The notes under the pieces were generated by a model that ran no database searches, was not told the DNA's origin, and worked only from the letters and a program-made list of their open reading frames with translations. Position numbers and translations under genes: made by a program. From a virus: 64,000 bases of DNA. Positions 46,334 through 54,802 of this stretch are shown here, piece after piece. The stretch is taken from positions 1 through 64,000 of IMG/VR virus record IMGVR_UViG_3300003690_000090; one strand, 5' to 3'. The first letter of the stretch is position 1, and each line of letters opens with the position of its first letter.

Positions 46334-46369
46334 GGAGCCCCCACAGTCCAGTGGGGGTTCCTTTTTTTT
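46334..46369 (+). terminator. Rho-independent terminator after rusA
   Basis: A stem GGAGCCCCCAC (46334-46344) / GTGGGGGTTCC (46351-46361) with a 6-nt loop is followed by eight T residues. This is a canonical intrinsic terminator for the rightward genes 43046-46275. Confidence 0.9.
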
Positions 46370-46455
46370 GCGCAAACGGTTGCTTGCGTTATTCTTGTTA
46401 TGTCAAGCTACCAGCCTGTCCTCGGTTAGCGGACCACACGCCGCTTGCCTCCCTA

Positions 46456-46492
46456 AAGCCCCCAGGTGCTCAACAGCGGCCTGGGGGCTTTT
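46456..46492. terminator. Second terminator, possibly bidirectional
   Basis: AAGCCCCCAGG (46456-46466) and CCTGGGGGCTT (46480-46490) form a perfect 11-bp stem with a 13-nt loop, followed by a short T stretch. It isolates the accessory block from the virion genes. The bases 46276-46538 otherwise hold no gene. Confidence 0.85.
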
Positions 46493-46538
46493 CATTCTTG
46501 GGTAACGGGGTATTATTGGACATCGATCCGGAGGGGAC

Positions 46539-48332
46539 GTGGCCTCGAGTAAAGAATCATATGACGCCCTTCTTAGGCAGATCAATAGTGGGGGCAACAT
46601 CTCTCGACTTGGGGGAACGTCGGAATGGTCCCGAGGTGGCCCTGGGGCCAGGAGTAACTGGGAGATGCTTTCTGACGGCTTCGACGACATGCTTCGAGAA
46701 GTGCAAGCCGATGTGAATAGCGGCAGGATGAGTAAAGAGGCTGCGGAGGAATATGTAGAGGCTCGTGTGGTCGCCACAAAGAGGATCTTTATTGAAAGGA
46801 CAGACACAAAGTTTGAGGGAAGTATTCGTGGTGGGCCGGGAGGGCTACGGTGGATGGATGCCCCCGAAACAGAGGCCGGGCGCATGATGGAGGCGAGCGC
46901 GGCGCAGGCGGAAAGAAAAGTTCCTGGCTCGCGGCAGACCTTGGCAAATGTACGGGTTCCAAAACGGGGACTGGGTGGCTTCTCATTGGAGGACCTTCTG
47001 AAAATAGGCAAGAAAGGGGCCAAAGCAGTGCCTTTGTTTGGTCTTGCAGCGGAGTTCGCTGACATCCCCGAGGCGCAAGCCAGCACGATGGGTTCGAGGT
47101 ACGAGAGTGCCCCCAAGGCAAGAGAAAGGCAGGAGCGGGACATTGAATCTGAACAGTTCCTGGCCGATGAGCCCCCGTCTGGCATGACCCGGTTCGCTGG
47201 GCCGGGAGGGGGGAAACGATACGCCGCCGAGCGATTTGGAACGAGCCAGGTTGACGTGATCCGAGAAGCGGAGCGCAGTTACCTGCAGGGCATTGCGAAT
47301 GCTACGGGTGGCGAATCGCGGTTTACGATTGAGGAGATGCAGCAGGCGTTGGCCGAGGGACCGCCGCAGGAGACTGTAGAGCGCAAAGAGCTGGAGGAAT
47401 CGGGATTTCTCGAGCCGACGCAGCGGATGCGTGGATTCTTTGAAGAGATTGGGATGACTGGCGAGCATGGTCCGGTGGAGGAACCGGATGCGCCTCCGGA
47501 GGTTGAGGCTCGCATAGCGATTGGATCGAGTGCGATTATTGGTGGTCCGGGTGCGGGGACGATGACGCAGAAGAACTTTGTGGACTTGGTGAATCGCCAG
47601 ACGAAGCAACCGATTGGTCGGTTCCGTGTTGGTGACTACGTGCCTGGTCTGGGCAACATCGACGACATTGGCGAGCGTGTTTCGCGCCGACCTGGCCGTC
47701 CGGAGATTGACGTACCTGCGATTCGGATTGTCCCGGACGACAAGTCAGTGAAGCCGTACTGGATCATGGGTCACGACTTGGTGCCACCTGGTACGGAAGA
47801 TGTCTTGGCGCAGTGGATGGAGCCAGAGGGAAGATGGGGGCGGGGGAGGGACGCTGAACGAGCATTCGGGAACCTTATGCTTCAGCAGGAAGAGGTGCAC
47901 GAAGCGGACATGTCGTTTGATCCAACCGCCTACTTCCCATTCGGGGAGAAACCGCCTGGACTAAGGCTCGATCCTTCACTAAGCGACTATGAACATATGG
48001 AATCCGGCGACCAAGTCCCCTGGGAGTCCGACCTGTATGATTACAGTCAAGTCCCCTCCTGGCAGTCCGACCTGGACCAGGGATTGTTGGCCGACGACCA
48101 GCAAGTTGCAGACGATGAGCTCTTGCAGGACCTGATGGGTCTCGAGGCCGGCAGCTCGGAAGAGGCTGCGATGCGGTCTATGCGCCGCGAGAATGGTGGT
48201 GTTGCGGCGGAAGAGGTTTACGGCGTGAGCTTTGATGGCGAGGACTTTGTGGCTGTGGACACAGCTGGCAGGGGAACGTACTACTACAACTCAGATACTG
48301 GCGAAAGTTTTTGGGGTGACACGGAGGGTTGA
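46539..48332 (+). CDS. Probable virion-associated protein (597 aa)
   Basis: GGAGGGG lies just upstream of GTG 46539. The sequence is hydrophilic with many Gly, Glu and Pro segments and helical stretches (EVQADVNSGRMSKEAAEEY, FTIEEMQQALAEGPPQE), a short mildly hydrophobic part (VPLFGLAAEFADI) and an acidic C-terminus. There is no catalytic motif I recognise. It is the first gene of the rightward late module after the terminators, and is probably a structural or internal particle protein. Confidence 0.55.
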   Translation: MASSKESYDALLRQINSGGNISRLGGTSEWSRGGPGARSNWEMLSDGFDDMLREVQADVNSGRMSKEAAEEYVEARVVATKRIFIERTDTKFEGSIRGGPGGLRWMDAPETEAGRMMEASAAQAERKVPGSRQTLANVRVPKRGLGGFSLEDLLKIGKKGAKAVPLFGLAAEFADIPEAQASTMGSRYESAPKARERQERDIESEQFLADEPPSGMTRFAGPGGGKRYAAERFGTSQVDVIREAERSYLQGIANATGGESRFTIEEMQQALAEGPPQETVERKELEESGFLEPTQRMRGFFEEIGMTGEHGPVEEPDAPPEVEARIAIGSSAIIGGPGAGTMTQKNFVDLVNRQTKQPIGRFRVGDYVPGLGNIDDIGERVSRRPGRPEIDVPAIRIVPDDKSVKPYWIMGHDLVPPGTEDVLAQWMEPEGRWGRGRDAERAFGNLMLQQEEVHEADMSFDPTAYFPFGEKPPGLRLDPSLSDYEHMESGDQVPWESDLYDYSQVPSWQSDLDQGLLADDQQVADDELLQDLMGLEAGSSEEAAMRSMRRENGGVAAEEVYGVSFDGEDFVAVDTAGRGTYYYNSDTGESFWGDTEG

Positions 48333-48335
48333 GAC

Positions 48336-48869
48336 ATGAGCAGGACACCACAGCAGCTTTTGGCGGATGGCCGAGAAGTGCATGAAAAAATGGAAGAGGA
48401 TGGGCTTGATCCGAGCGAGGAAGAGCGCCGCCGCAATCCATTGGCAGATGCTGCGTACCAGAAACGCGTAGCGGCAGTAAGCCGCAAGCAGGCCGTTGAG
48501 GAGAAACGCGCCGGCCAGACAGCCAATTTCTACAAGGGCATGGAGTTGGCGGGCCAGGCCGCAAAGACCTTTGGTCCTGAGTTGACAAAGGGGGTTGCCA
48601 CCTTGCAGGCTCGCGGTGGGGAGTTTGATCAGAGACGGATGGGGGCGATCGGAACCGAGGCCCGCCAGGACATTCTTCAAGATCCGAGAGTGGATGTGAA
48701 CACCTTGGGTGCTGATTTTCTCTCGCAGCCGAGCTCGGTGGATATGACGCGAAACCCCGAGCTGTATGCGCAGCAGACCGGCGTTGACTACTCTCCCACG
48801 CAAGTGGAGCTAACCCCCGGCCAGACCACGGGGATTCGGGCGGCGTTTGCGAGGATTTTCGGTGCCTAA
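48336..48869 (+). CDS. Unknown, probably virion-related protein (177 aa)
   Basis: The gene starts 3 bp after its neighbour. The product is helical and Gln/Arg/Glu-rich at the N-terminus (HEKMEEDGLDPSEEERRRNP), then Gly/Ala-rich (GMELAGQAAKTFGPELTKG). Similar hydrophilic proteins occur near the terminase genes of many marine phages. Function not assigned. It overlaps the next gene by 8 bp. Confidence 0.5.
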   Translation: MSRTPQQLLADGREVHEKMEEDGLDPSEEERRRNPLADAAYQKRVAAVSRKQAVEEKRAGQTANFYKGMELAGQAAKTFGPELTKGVATLQARGGEFDQRRMGAIGTEARQDILQDPRVDVNTLGADFLSQPSSVDMTRNPELYAQQTGVDYSPTQVELTPGQTTGIRAAFARIFGA

Positions 48870-49185
48870 GCGAAGCAAACAATCTCACGCGGAGAAACCA
48901 GAACAAAGGAAGCGACGGGCTGGGAACAACAAAGCCAACGACATTCTGAGGAGCTTGGGCCGCATGAAGAAGGGTGATGGAAATGATGCTCACCACAAAG
49001 ACGGCAATCCGCTCAATAATGCAGTATCGAACCTGGTAGCGAGGAAGCGCGGTCCCAATCGCGCTGATAAGCGGGATCACGGGTGGATTGTCTCAAAGGC
49101 CAAGCACCTCATGAGCAAAGAAGGAAAATCCAAGAAGGCTGCATTCGCCCAAGCCTATTCCATGGAGAAAGAACGTCGTGGCTGA
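48862..49185 (+). CDS. HNH-like basic protein (107 aa)
   Basis: GAGGA followed by GTG 48862 gives MPKRSKQSHAEKPEQ. The protein is very basic and contains DAHHKDGNPLNNAVSNLVARKRG, which keeps the HH...N...N pattern of HNH-type folds; no second Cys pair is present. Proteins of this kind beside the terminase can be nicking endonucleases that aid packaging or only DNA-binding relics. The final helix (KAKHLMSKEGKSKKAAFAQAY) is basic. Confidence 0.6.
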   Translation: MPKRSKQSHAEKPEQRKRRAGNNKANDILRSLGRMKKGDGNDAHHKDGNPLNNAVSNLVARKRGPNRADKRDHGWIVSKAKHLMSKEGKSKKAAFAQAYSMEKERRG

Positions 49186-49543
49186 TCCTGTTGGCGACAG
49201 CGTTCTTCAGGCGGCAATGCAGATGCCCTTGAAAAAGGGTGCCATTGAACTGGCGAGGCGAGCAGCACCGGTCGCGGCGCCTGCGTTGAGAACTCTTGGG
49301 CGGGCAAGCACTGTTGGGACAGTTCTATCTCTGCTCGAGTCCAGGCCAGTCGGCGAGGGTTCCACGATGACCCCTAAGGATTGGAAAGAACTAGAGTGGA
49401 CCGCTGATCAGAAAAACTGGGTGGAGCAACAGCCTGGCTACGAACCACTTGGGGCGCCTCCAGCGAGTTTCCAGCAGCAGACCAGGGCCCAACTCACGGG
49501 CGCACCCCCCTCCAGACCACCCTCCACACCCGATAAGACGTAG
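49178..49543 (+). CDS. Unknown, probably virion-related protein (121 aa)
   Basis: GTG 49178 overlaps the HNH-like gene by 8 bp, with GGAG nearby. The N-terminal half is Ala/Leu/Arg-rich and could form amphipathic helices (ELARRAAPVAAPALRTLGRA); the C-terminal half is rich in Gln and Pro. No motif. Its end overlaps the open frame of the next large gene, whose true start is uncertain. Confidence 0.5.
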   Translation: MADPVGDSVLQAAMQMPLKKGAIELARRAAPVAAPALRTLGRASTVGTVLSLLESRPVGEGSTMTPKDWKELEWTADQKNWVEQQPGYEPLGAPPASFQQQTRAQLTGAPPSRPPSTPDKT

Positions 49544-52532
49544 CGAAGACGAGGAAGCGCTCGAGGCCACCACGGAGATCCCCAAAGAGACTGGTGTGTT
49601 CTTGGGTTGGCCAGCCCTGGAGTTGACGAAGGGGTTGGCGTCTGGATTGGAGCGTCAACTTGCCGAAGAAGTAGGACCGATTGCGGATGATATTCAAGAG
49701 CGTTCGCTGGACATCATGGTGGCAATGGAAGACCTTGAATCGGAACGTGTTGAATTGCTTGACATGGGCCCGGACCCCGAAAGAGGTCGCGGAAGTGGAA
49801 CAGGAGATTGGAACCGCCAAGAGCAGCGCCTGGTCGAGATCACCAATGAGTTGAAGGAACAGCAGGAGCTGCTTGACATAGAAACTGACGTGGCCGCAAA
49901 CGCTCGTCAAAGAGCACGCGGCAAGCCGCACAGTGTGTTCGTGGTCGATAAGCTGACGCCTGGTGAGGCCCGGTGGTTTGAAACGATGAACCGGGCAGAC
50001 CTTGAGGACATGGCCGAACACGGCATCACCAGGCTGGACGATGGTTCGATCCATGTTGCGGATATGGACCGGGCGTTTCAGTACATTGATGATGTGGTGA
50101 TGAGTCACATGAGCGATCCGGCTGATGTCCGCCCGCCGCCGTCATTTTGGAAGAACACGTTTCTCAACAAGGCAGTGAAGACCACCGTGCCGGGCCGTCC
50201 GCCCATTCCAAGCCTTACAGCGAGCCCGGAAGGTCGCGGAGCAATGGAAGCCGCGCTCATCAACATGGAAGCACCGAGTCCGTTTAAGGGCGTTTCACAA
50301 GCAGACTTTGCGCTGGCAGATGAGATTCTTCGCCAGAGCATGGGTGATGACGCCTACCGGGCATTCAAAGACGTTTCCCGCCAAACGCGTGAGTTGCGCA
50401 TGCATGCGGGTCTTTCTTCTGGAGATCTGGCGCAAGAGTTGGAACAACTAGCGAAGGATCTGCTCGAGAGCCACGAGGCAGAGGTTCGCGTCCAGCAGCT
50501 GGAGGGCGCCCGGTTCATGCCTGGCGATGCGGCGAAACAGACGATTGAGGCATTGAAAGCCGAGCGTATTGGCATTGGGTATCGGTCTGTTGGGAATCTG
50601 GCCCAGTCGTTTCGCCAGCAAGTGTTTGATACTTGGCCAGGTGGCCGTGATCTGATGTCCGAGGAGTTGGTGAAGCGCATTGAGCAAGAGGTGGATGAGA
50701 TTCAAAAGCGCGTGGATTGGGCTGTGGAGAAATCGTACACGAACGATCCTGCGGCGAAAAAGGCGATATCAGAGGCGATTGAGCGCTTTGGATCTTTGCA
50801 GACGCATGTTGCGAGACAGCACGCAACAGCAGCTGGAGACGCGGCGGTAGCAAAGGCGGGCATGCGCCTGGATGACCCGGATCTTCGCTGGACCGGCGAG
50901 GGCGAGGCGGTGCGTGTTCCGGACAAGAAGATTTCAGAGCACAAGCAAGGCTACCGGTACCGGGCGAACCGTGGATTTCCCCATTCGGTTGCAGTTGAGG
51001 GTCCGGACGGAAAGATGCTGGGCTTCATGAGCGTGGAAGACTTGCCTGGAGATTACAAGCGCGTTGGCGACATTCCTGGGTTGATGGAGCCTGGTGGCGT
51101 CTGGGAGCCTGTGGCCGCCAAGAAAGTCTTGACCACGGTTGAGGTGTTGGGTTCGGAAGTCAATATCGGGTTTAGGGACCTGGACGCGAAGATGGAGGCT
51201 TTGCAGGCGAAACTGAAGATGCATGATCCGTTTTCGAATGCAGCCGAATTGATTGAGAGCGAGATCGAGATGGTGCATGTGGAGATGTCTGGTCGTATTC
51301 AGAAACAGCGGGCCTATAAGTTTCTAAAAAATCCTCTCAGCCTTGTTCAAATGGCCCAGGAAGCCCTGGAAGCTGGAACGCTTCGAGACGCGGGTGGCGC
51401 GTCTGCCGAACAAATTATTGACGCCTGGGAGAGGGCGCAAGCTCTACCTGCTGTAGAACCTCCGGCGCCCCGTCTTCCAGCCCCAGAAGCACCTGCGCCC
51501 AGTGGTGCAATGGCCCCATCGTTCACTGGCGAGTACAAAGTGTTCATCGAGCCTCTTGAGGGGTTTGCCGATCACATTGAGATCCACGATCAGAACCAAA
51601 AGCTAATTTATCGAGGAACTAGTCGTGCCGACGGGGTCCGCGCCATTCAGGCGCATGTAAAAGAGGCCGGACATAGCGACTGGTATGCCGACTACTATGG
51701 CGATCCGGTTGATCGGCCAGGCGAGCCTACTGGCAGATGGACCCGTTCCAGCATGGGGACGTTTCCGAGCGCCAGAGCCGAACAACCAACCGCCGCACCA
51801 GAAGCCCCCCGTCTTCCAGCCCCAGAAGCACCTGCGCCTATTGCGCCAGCAGAACGCAACCTGGTCCAAATGACCCTAAACGAGTTGGATGAATCGACTC
51901 GACGTATGATCTGGGAGGACGCCAACACGGTGTTTGGTGAACACGGGCTTCTCGATCGTGAACAAATGATCAAGAAGATCCAAGAAGGCGCTAAACGCGC
52001 CGGGGTTCCCGAGGAAAGAATCGCTCAAGTGATCGATGGGGTGATCGATTCCTACAAGCCAGCTGTGGAACGGGTCAGGCTGGGCAGACCAAAGCATGTG
52101 ATTCCCCGCCTACCGCCCCCAATAGCACCTAAAACCAGCCTTACCAAGCCTGTTCTTAGGTCTGTCGCCAGTGCGTTTCCGACAGCCGTAAAGTGGACGC
52201 CACTCGATTTGCTAGTCGAAACAACGGGCTTCAAATTGCCGACGGGCATGACTCCTCCGCTGATGCGGACAGCGGGAGAGCCATACGATGTATACCAAGA
52301 ACGCACGATAGAACGAGAGGCTGGAGCTAAGGCTCGTTTTGCCGAAGAAGAGTACTGGCGCACCCATACTGTCGATCTCAACCAAATGTCTCCGGCAGAG
52401 CGGATTCGGTACGACGCCTGGCAGAAACGAGAGGCAGAGACCGAAGAATTGCTACAGCAATACCTGTTCAATCCTGATTTGGGTCCTGATTCTCCCCGTC
52501 CGGGGTATCTTCCGTATCTGGACGAGGACTAG
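49449..52532 (+). CDS. Large probable virion protein with Pro/Ala linkers (up to 1027 aa)
   Basis: The frame is open from TTG 49449, but this would overlap the previous gene by 95 bp; GTG 49596 is a later alternative and neither has a good ribosome site. The first 600 residues are largely helical (VDEIQKRVDWAVEKSYTND and similar), then two copies of a linker (APRLPAPEAPAP, near 680 and 790) flank a small alpha/beta domain (YKVFIEPLEGFADHIEIH). The C-terminus is acidic. It is likely an internal or tail-associated virion protein. No catalytic motif is recognised. Confidence 0.6.
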   Translation: MGRLQRVSSSRPGPNSRAHPPPDHPPHPIRRSEDEEALEATTEIPKETGVFLGWPALELTKGLASGLERQLAEEVGPIADDIQERSLDIMVAMEDLESERVELLDMGPDPERGRGSGTGDWNRQEQRLVEITNELKEQQELLDIETDVAANARQRARGKPHSVFVVDKLTPGEARWFETMNRADLEDMAEHGITRLDDGSIHVADMDRAFQYIDDVVMSHMSDPADVRPPPSFWKNTFLNKAVKTTVPGRPPIPSLTASPEGRGAMEAALINMEAPSPFKGVSQADFALADEILRQSMGDDAYRAFKDVSRQTRELRMHAGLSSGDLAQELEQLAKDLLESHEAEVRVQQLEGARFMPGDAAKQTIEALKAERIGIGYRSVGNLAQSFRQQVFDTWPGGRDLMSEELVKRIEQEVDEIQKRVDWAVEKSYTNDPAAKKAISEAIERFGSLQTHVARQHATAAGDAAVAKAGMRLDDPDLRWTGEGEAVRVPDKKISEHKQGYRYRANRGFPHSVAVEGPDGKMLGFMSVEDLPGDYKRVGDIPGLMEPGGVWEPVAAKKVLTTVEVLGSEVNIGFRDLDAKMEALQAKLKMHDPFSNAAELIESEIEMVHVEMSGRIQKQRAYKFLKNPLSLVQMAQEALEAGTLRDAGGASAEQIIDAWERAQALPAVEPPAPRLPAPEAPAPSGAMAPSFTGEYKVFIEPLEGFADHIEIHDQNQKLIYRGTSRADGVRAIQAHVKEAGHSDWYADYYGDPVDRPGEPTGRWTRSSMGTFPSARAEQPTAAPEAPRLPAPEAPAPIAPAERNLVQMTLNELDESTRRMIWEDANTVFGEHGLLDREQMIKKIQEGAKRAGVPEERIAQVIDGVIDSYKPAVERVRLGRPKHVIPRLPPPIAPKTSLTKPVLRSVASAFPTAVKWTPLDLLVETTGFKLPTGMTPPLMRTAGEPYDVYQERTIEREAGAKARFAEEEYWRTHTVDLNQMSPAERIRYDAWQKREAETEELLQQYLFNPDLGPDSPRPGYLPYLDED

Positions 52533-52707
52533 CGCTGAATGTTCGGTATGCTTCGGCAAATCGGTTGGTCAATCGGACCATATAGCCGTCCGGGTCTTTC
52601 TCGAAGCTATCCCCGCCAGCCTTGCTGTCTGCCAGCACTTTTTCGTAGATTTCGCCCGCCGGAAGGTAGTCAACTCCAGCCTTTGGCTTGTCCTTGGTGT
52701 TAGCCAT
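52468..52707 (-). CDS. Small unknown protein on the opposite strand inside the late module (79 aa)
   Basis: The frame from ATG 52707 gives MANTKDKPKAGVDYLPAGEI and continues with a helical segment (GYMVRLTNRFAEAYRTFSA) and an acidic Pro-rich tail. It is hydrophilic and reads as a natural protein, while the plus frames here do not. It fills the otherwise empty stretch between 52532 and 52737 and overlaps the preceding gene's end by 65 bp tail to tail. There is no clear ribosome site. Confidence 0.5.
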   Translation of the reverse strand: MANTKDKPKAGVDYLPAGEIYEKVLADSKAGGDSFEKDPDGYMVRLTNRFAEAYRTFSASPRPDTEDTPDGENQDPNQD

Positions 52708-52736
52708 GGTAAATATGGTAACAAACGGAGACGCCA

Positions 52737-53240
52737 ATGGACACCACGAAAAAAGGCGATCGGCCATCTGAAGTTGTGCAATGGATCGATCCAGAAGCCT
52801 ACAACTTCGAACCCACGGACCGGCAAAAGGCATTTCGCAGGCATGTTAGGCACTGCGTAACCAACGGAATCTTTCTCAAGAGCCGCTGGTACACCGAGTG
52901 CCTGAAATCAAACGCCGACAAGCTGAAGAAGCACCCAGTTGGCTCGAGTGATTGGCGGCAGTGGGTCAAAAAGGCTGGATTTCTGGCCTGGTTCTACGAA
53001 GAGTTCCCAGAGGTTGACCCCATTTCGGACGAAGAGCTCCGGATGATGGACAACAAGTGGTGGGATGGCGTACTGCAGGCCATGCACGAAGGAGAAGAGT
53101 GGGCGTACAAGATTTTCGCTCGCGTGCGCTTCCACAATGCCGAGATTGTACAAGCCAAAGAAGAAACCAAAGAACTCAAAGACTACCTCGGGCGCGACAG
53201 TGCGGGCGGGGCATGGCGGCTTCCATCTGCTGAGGCCTAA
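52737..53240 (+). CDS. Probable small terminase subunit (167 aa)
   Basis: CGGAG precedes ATG 52737. The protein is helical, has a basic N-terminal half with DRQKAFRRHVRHCVTNGIF and ends acidic; its size and position directly before the large terminase (overlapping it by one base) match small terminase subunits, which bind the packaging site. The sequence itself is not diagnostic, so the call rests mostly on context. Confidence 0.6.
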   Translation: MDTTKKGDRPSEVVQWIDPEAYNFEPTDRQKAFRRHVRHCVTNGIFLKSRWYTECLKSNADKLKKHPVGSSDWRQWVKKAGFLAWFYEEFPEVDPISDEELRMMDNKWWDGVLQAMHEGEEWAYKIFARVRFHNAEIVQAKEETKELKDYLGRDSAGGAWRLPSAEA

Positions 53241-54802
53241 TGCACCCCGATCTGGACAGGCGCATCCAAGCGCTGGCTGATGACCCACGGGAATTCATCG
53301 CCAGGCTGAAGCTCGTGGACGAAAAAGGCCAGGAGAGAAGGTTTGATACGCCATTTCCAGAGCAAGTGCTTGCATTGGACGATTTTATGTCCGATGCCAA
53401 GACGATCATCCACTACAAGCCCAGGCAGATCGGCGATACCACCGTTTCATGCGCCTACAACTACGACTACACCTACTGGGCCACGGATCCAGTGCGAACA
53501 TTGGTGGTTGCGCACACCTATGACACGACTGATGCCATTTTCGACAAGTTCAAGCACTTCCACCGGTCATTGCCGCATGCCATGCAGCGCGACACGGACA
53601 GATCCAACCGAAAGGAGTTGATCTTCTCGGATACGCAGGCGGGGTTCCGATGCCTGACTGCCGGTGGTCGCGGCCAGGGTAGAGCATGGACCTACCAGCG
53701 ACTACACGCCGACGAGCTCGCGTTCTGGCCGAATGCTCATGAAGTCTGGGCATCAATCACGTCGACCATGCACGAGGGACCGCACCTCAAGAGCATCATC
53801 CTATCGACGGCGAATGGACCAGGAAATCTCTTTCATGAGAAGGTACTTGCGGCGATTGAGGCGCAGCGGCAGGGCGACACTAGCATTCAGTTTCGATTTT
53901 TCCGATGGTGCGATCATTCGTCCTATGCAAGAGAGCCCGCACCTGGTTGGGAGCCGGATCAGGAAGAATATGATCTTGCCCAAACCCACGGGCTAACTCT
54001 CAATCAGTTGTACTGGCGGCATCACAAGATCCACGGTGTAGATGGAATTGGCATTACCAATTTCCGCCGTGAGTATCCCCTTACAGTTGAAGACGGGTTC
54101 GCCCATTTTGATGGCTCTTGGTTCGATTCTGACTACCTGAACGAGGTTCTTTCAAGCATACGACCAAGAGAGGGCGAACTTCGAATATACGAGCGGCCAG
54201 AGCCCGGCATGACCTATTCAATGGGTGTTGACCCATCTTGGTGTAACGGTGGGGACTATGCGGTGGCCCAAGTGCTTTCTCATGACGGAAGGCAGGTCGC
54301 TACGTTGTCTATGAACATGGGCGGTGAGATTCTCTTTGCCACCAAAGCAGCCGAGCTGGCCATGCATTTCAACAAGGCCAGAACGCTTATCGAGTCCAAC
54401 CCCGGCGGGGCAGGCACTGTCGTCCTGCGGGAATTCATCAAGGCAGGCATTCCGCTATGGACGAAACCAGCACCGCCTGGTCGTGTAGCCTACAAGACCC
54501 CAAAGTATTGGACGACTACTCGAGGAGCGAAGGAAGAGGGGTATGCGCATTTGCGCCAAATGGTAAATAGTGACGCAATGACCCTGAATGATTCTTCCAC
54601 CGTTCAGGAACTGATGCACATCCGCGAGGTTATCGGTAAAATCGAGGGCCAAGATGGCTACCATGATGATCATGCGGATGCGATTATGCTAGCCGAGTGG
54701 AACCGCAGAACACTGCCGCAGGCTAAGATACTTCCGCTTGGTGGCCGGCGTCGTTATGTTGCCCACCGAAACCCGTTTGCTTCTGCCAATAGGCCGCACT
54801 GA
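53240..54802 (+). CDS. terL: Terminase large subunit (520 aa)
   Basis: The ATPase part has the deviant Walker A KPRQIGDTTV at 60-69 and Walker B LHADELAFW (Asp158, Glu159). The nuclease part shows GVDPSWCNGGDYAV near 330 and DDHADAIMLAEW near the C-terminus, the acidic residues of the RNase-H-like headful or cos nuclease. The motor pumps DNA into the prohead and cuts it. It overlaps the small subunit and the portal gene by one base each, so the three are coupled. Confidence 0.95.
   Translation: MHPDLDRRIQALADDPREFIARLKLVDEKGQERRFDTPFPEQVLALDDFMSDAKTIIHYKPRQIGDTTVSCAYNYDYTYWATDPVRTLVVAHTYDTTDAIFDKFKHFHRSLPHAMQRDTDRSNRKELIFSDTQAGFRCLTAGGRGQGRAWTYQRLHADELAFWPNAHEVWASITSTMHEGPHLKSIILSTANGPGNLFHEKVLAAIEAQRQGDTSIQFRFFRWCDHSSYAREPAPGWEPDQEEYDLAQTHGLTLNQLYWRHHKIHGVDGIGITNFRREYPLTVEDGFAHFDGSWFDSDYLNEVLSSIRPREGELRIYERPEPGMTYSMGVDPSWCNGGDYAVAQVLSHDGRQVATLSMNMGGEILFATKAAELAMHFNKARTLIESNPGGAGTVVLREFIKAGIPLWTKPAPPGRVAYKTPKYWTTTRGAKEEGYAHLRQMVNSDAMTLNDSSTVQELMHIREVIGKIEGQDGYHDDHADAIMLAEWNRRTLPQAKILPLGGRRRYVAHRNPFASANRPH

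Noticed and set aside
46276-46538. A small gene between rusA and the virion genes
   Set aside because: The frames here cross two strong terminator hairpins and have no ribosome sites.
49449-49596. TTG start of the 1027-residue protein as certain
   Set aside because: It overlaps the previous gene by 95 bp and lacks a ribosome site. A later GTG is possible, so the start is reported as uncertain.
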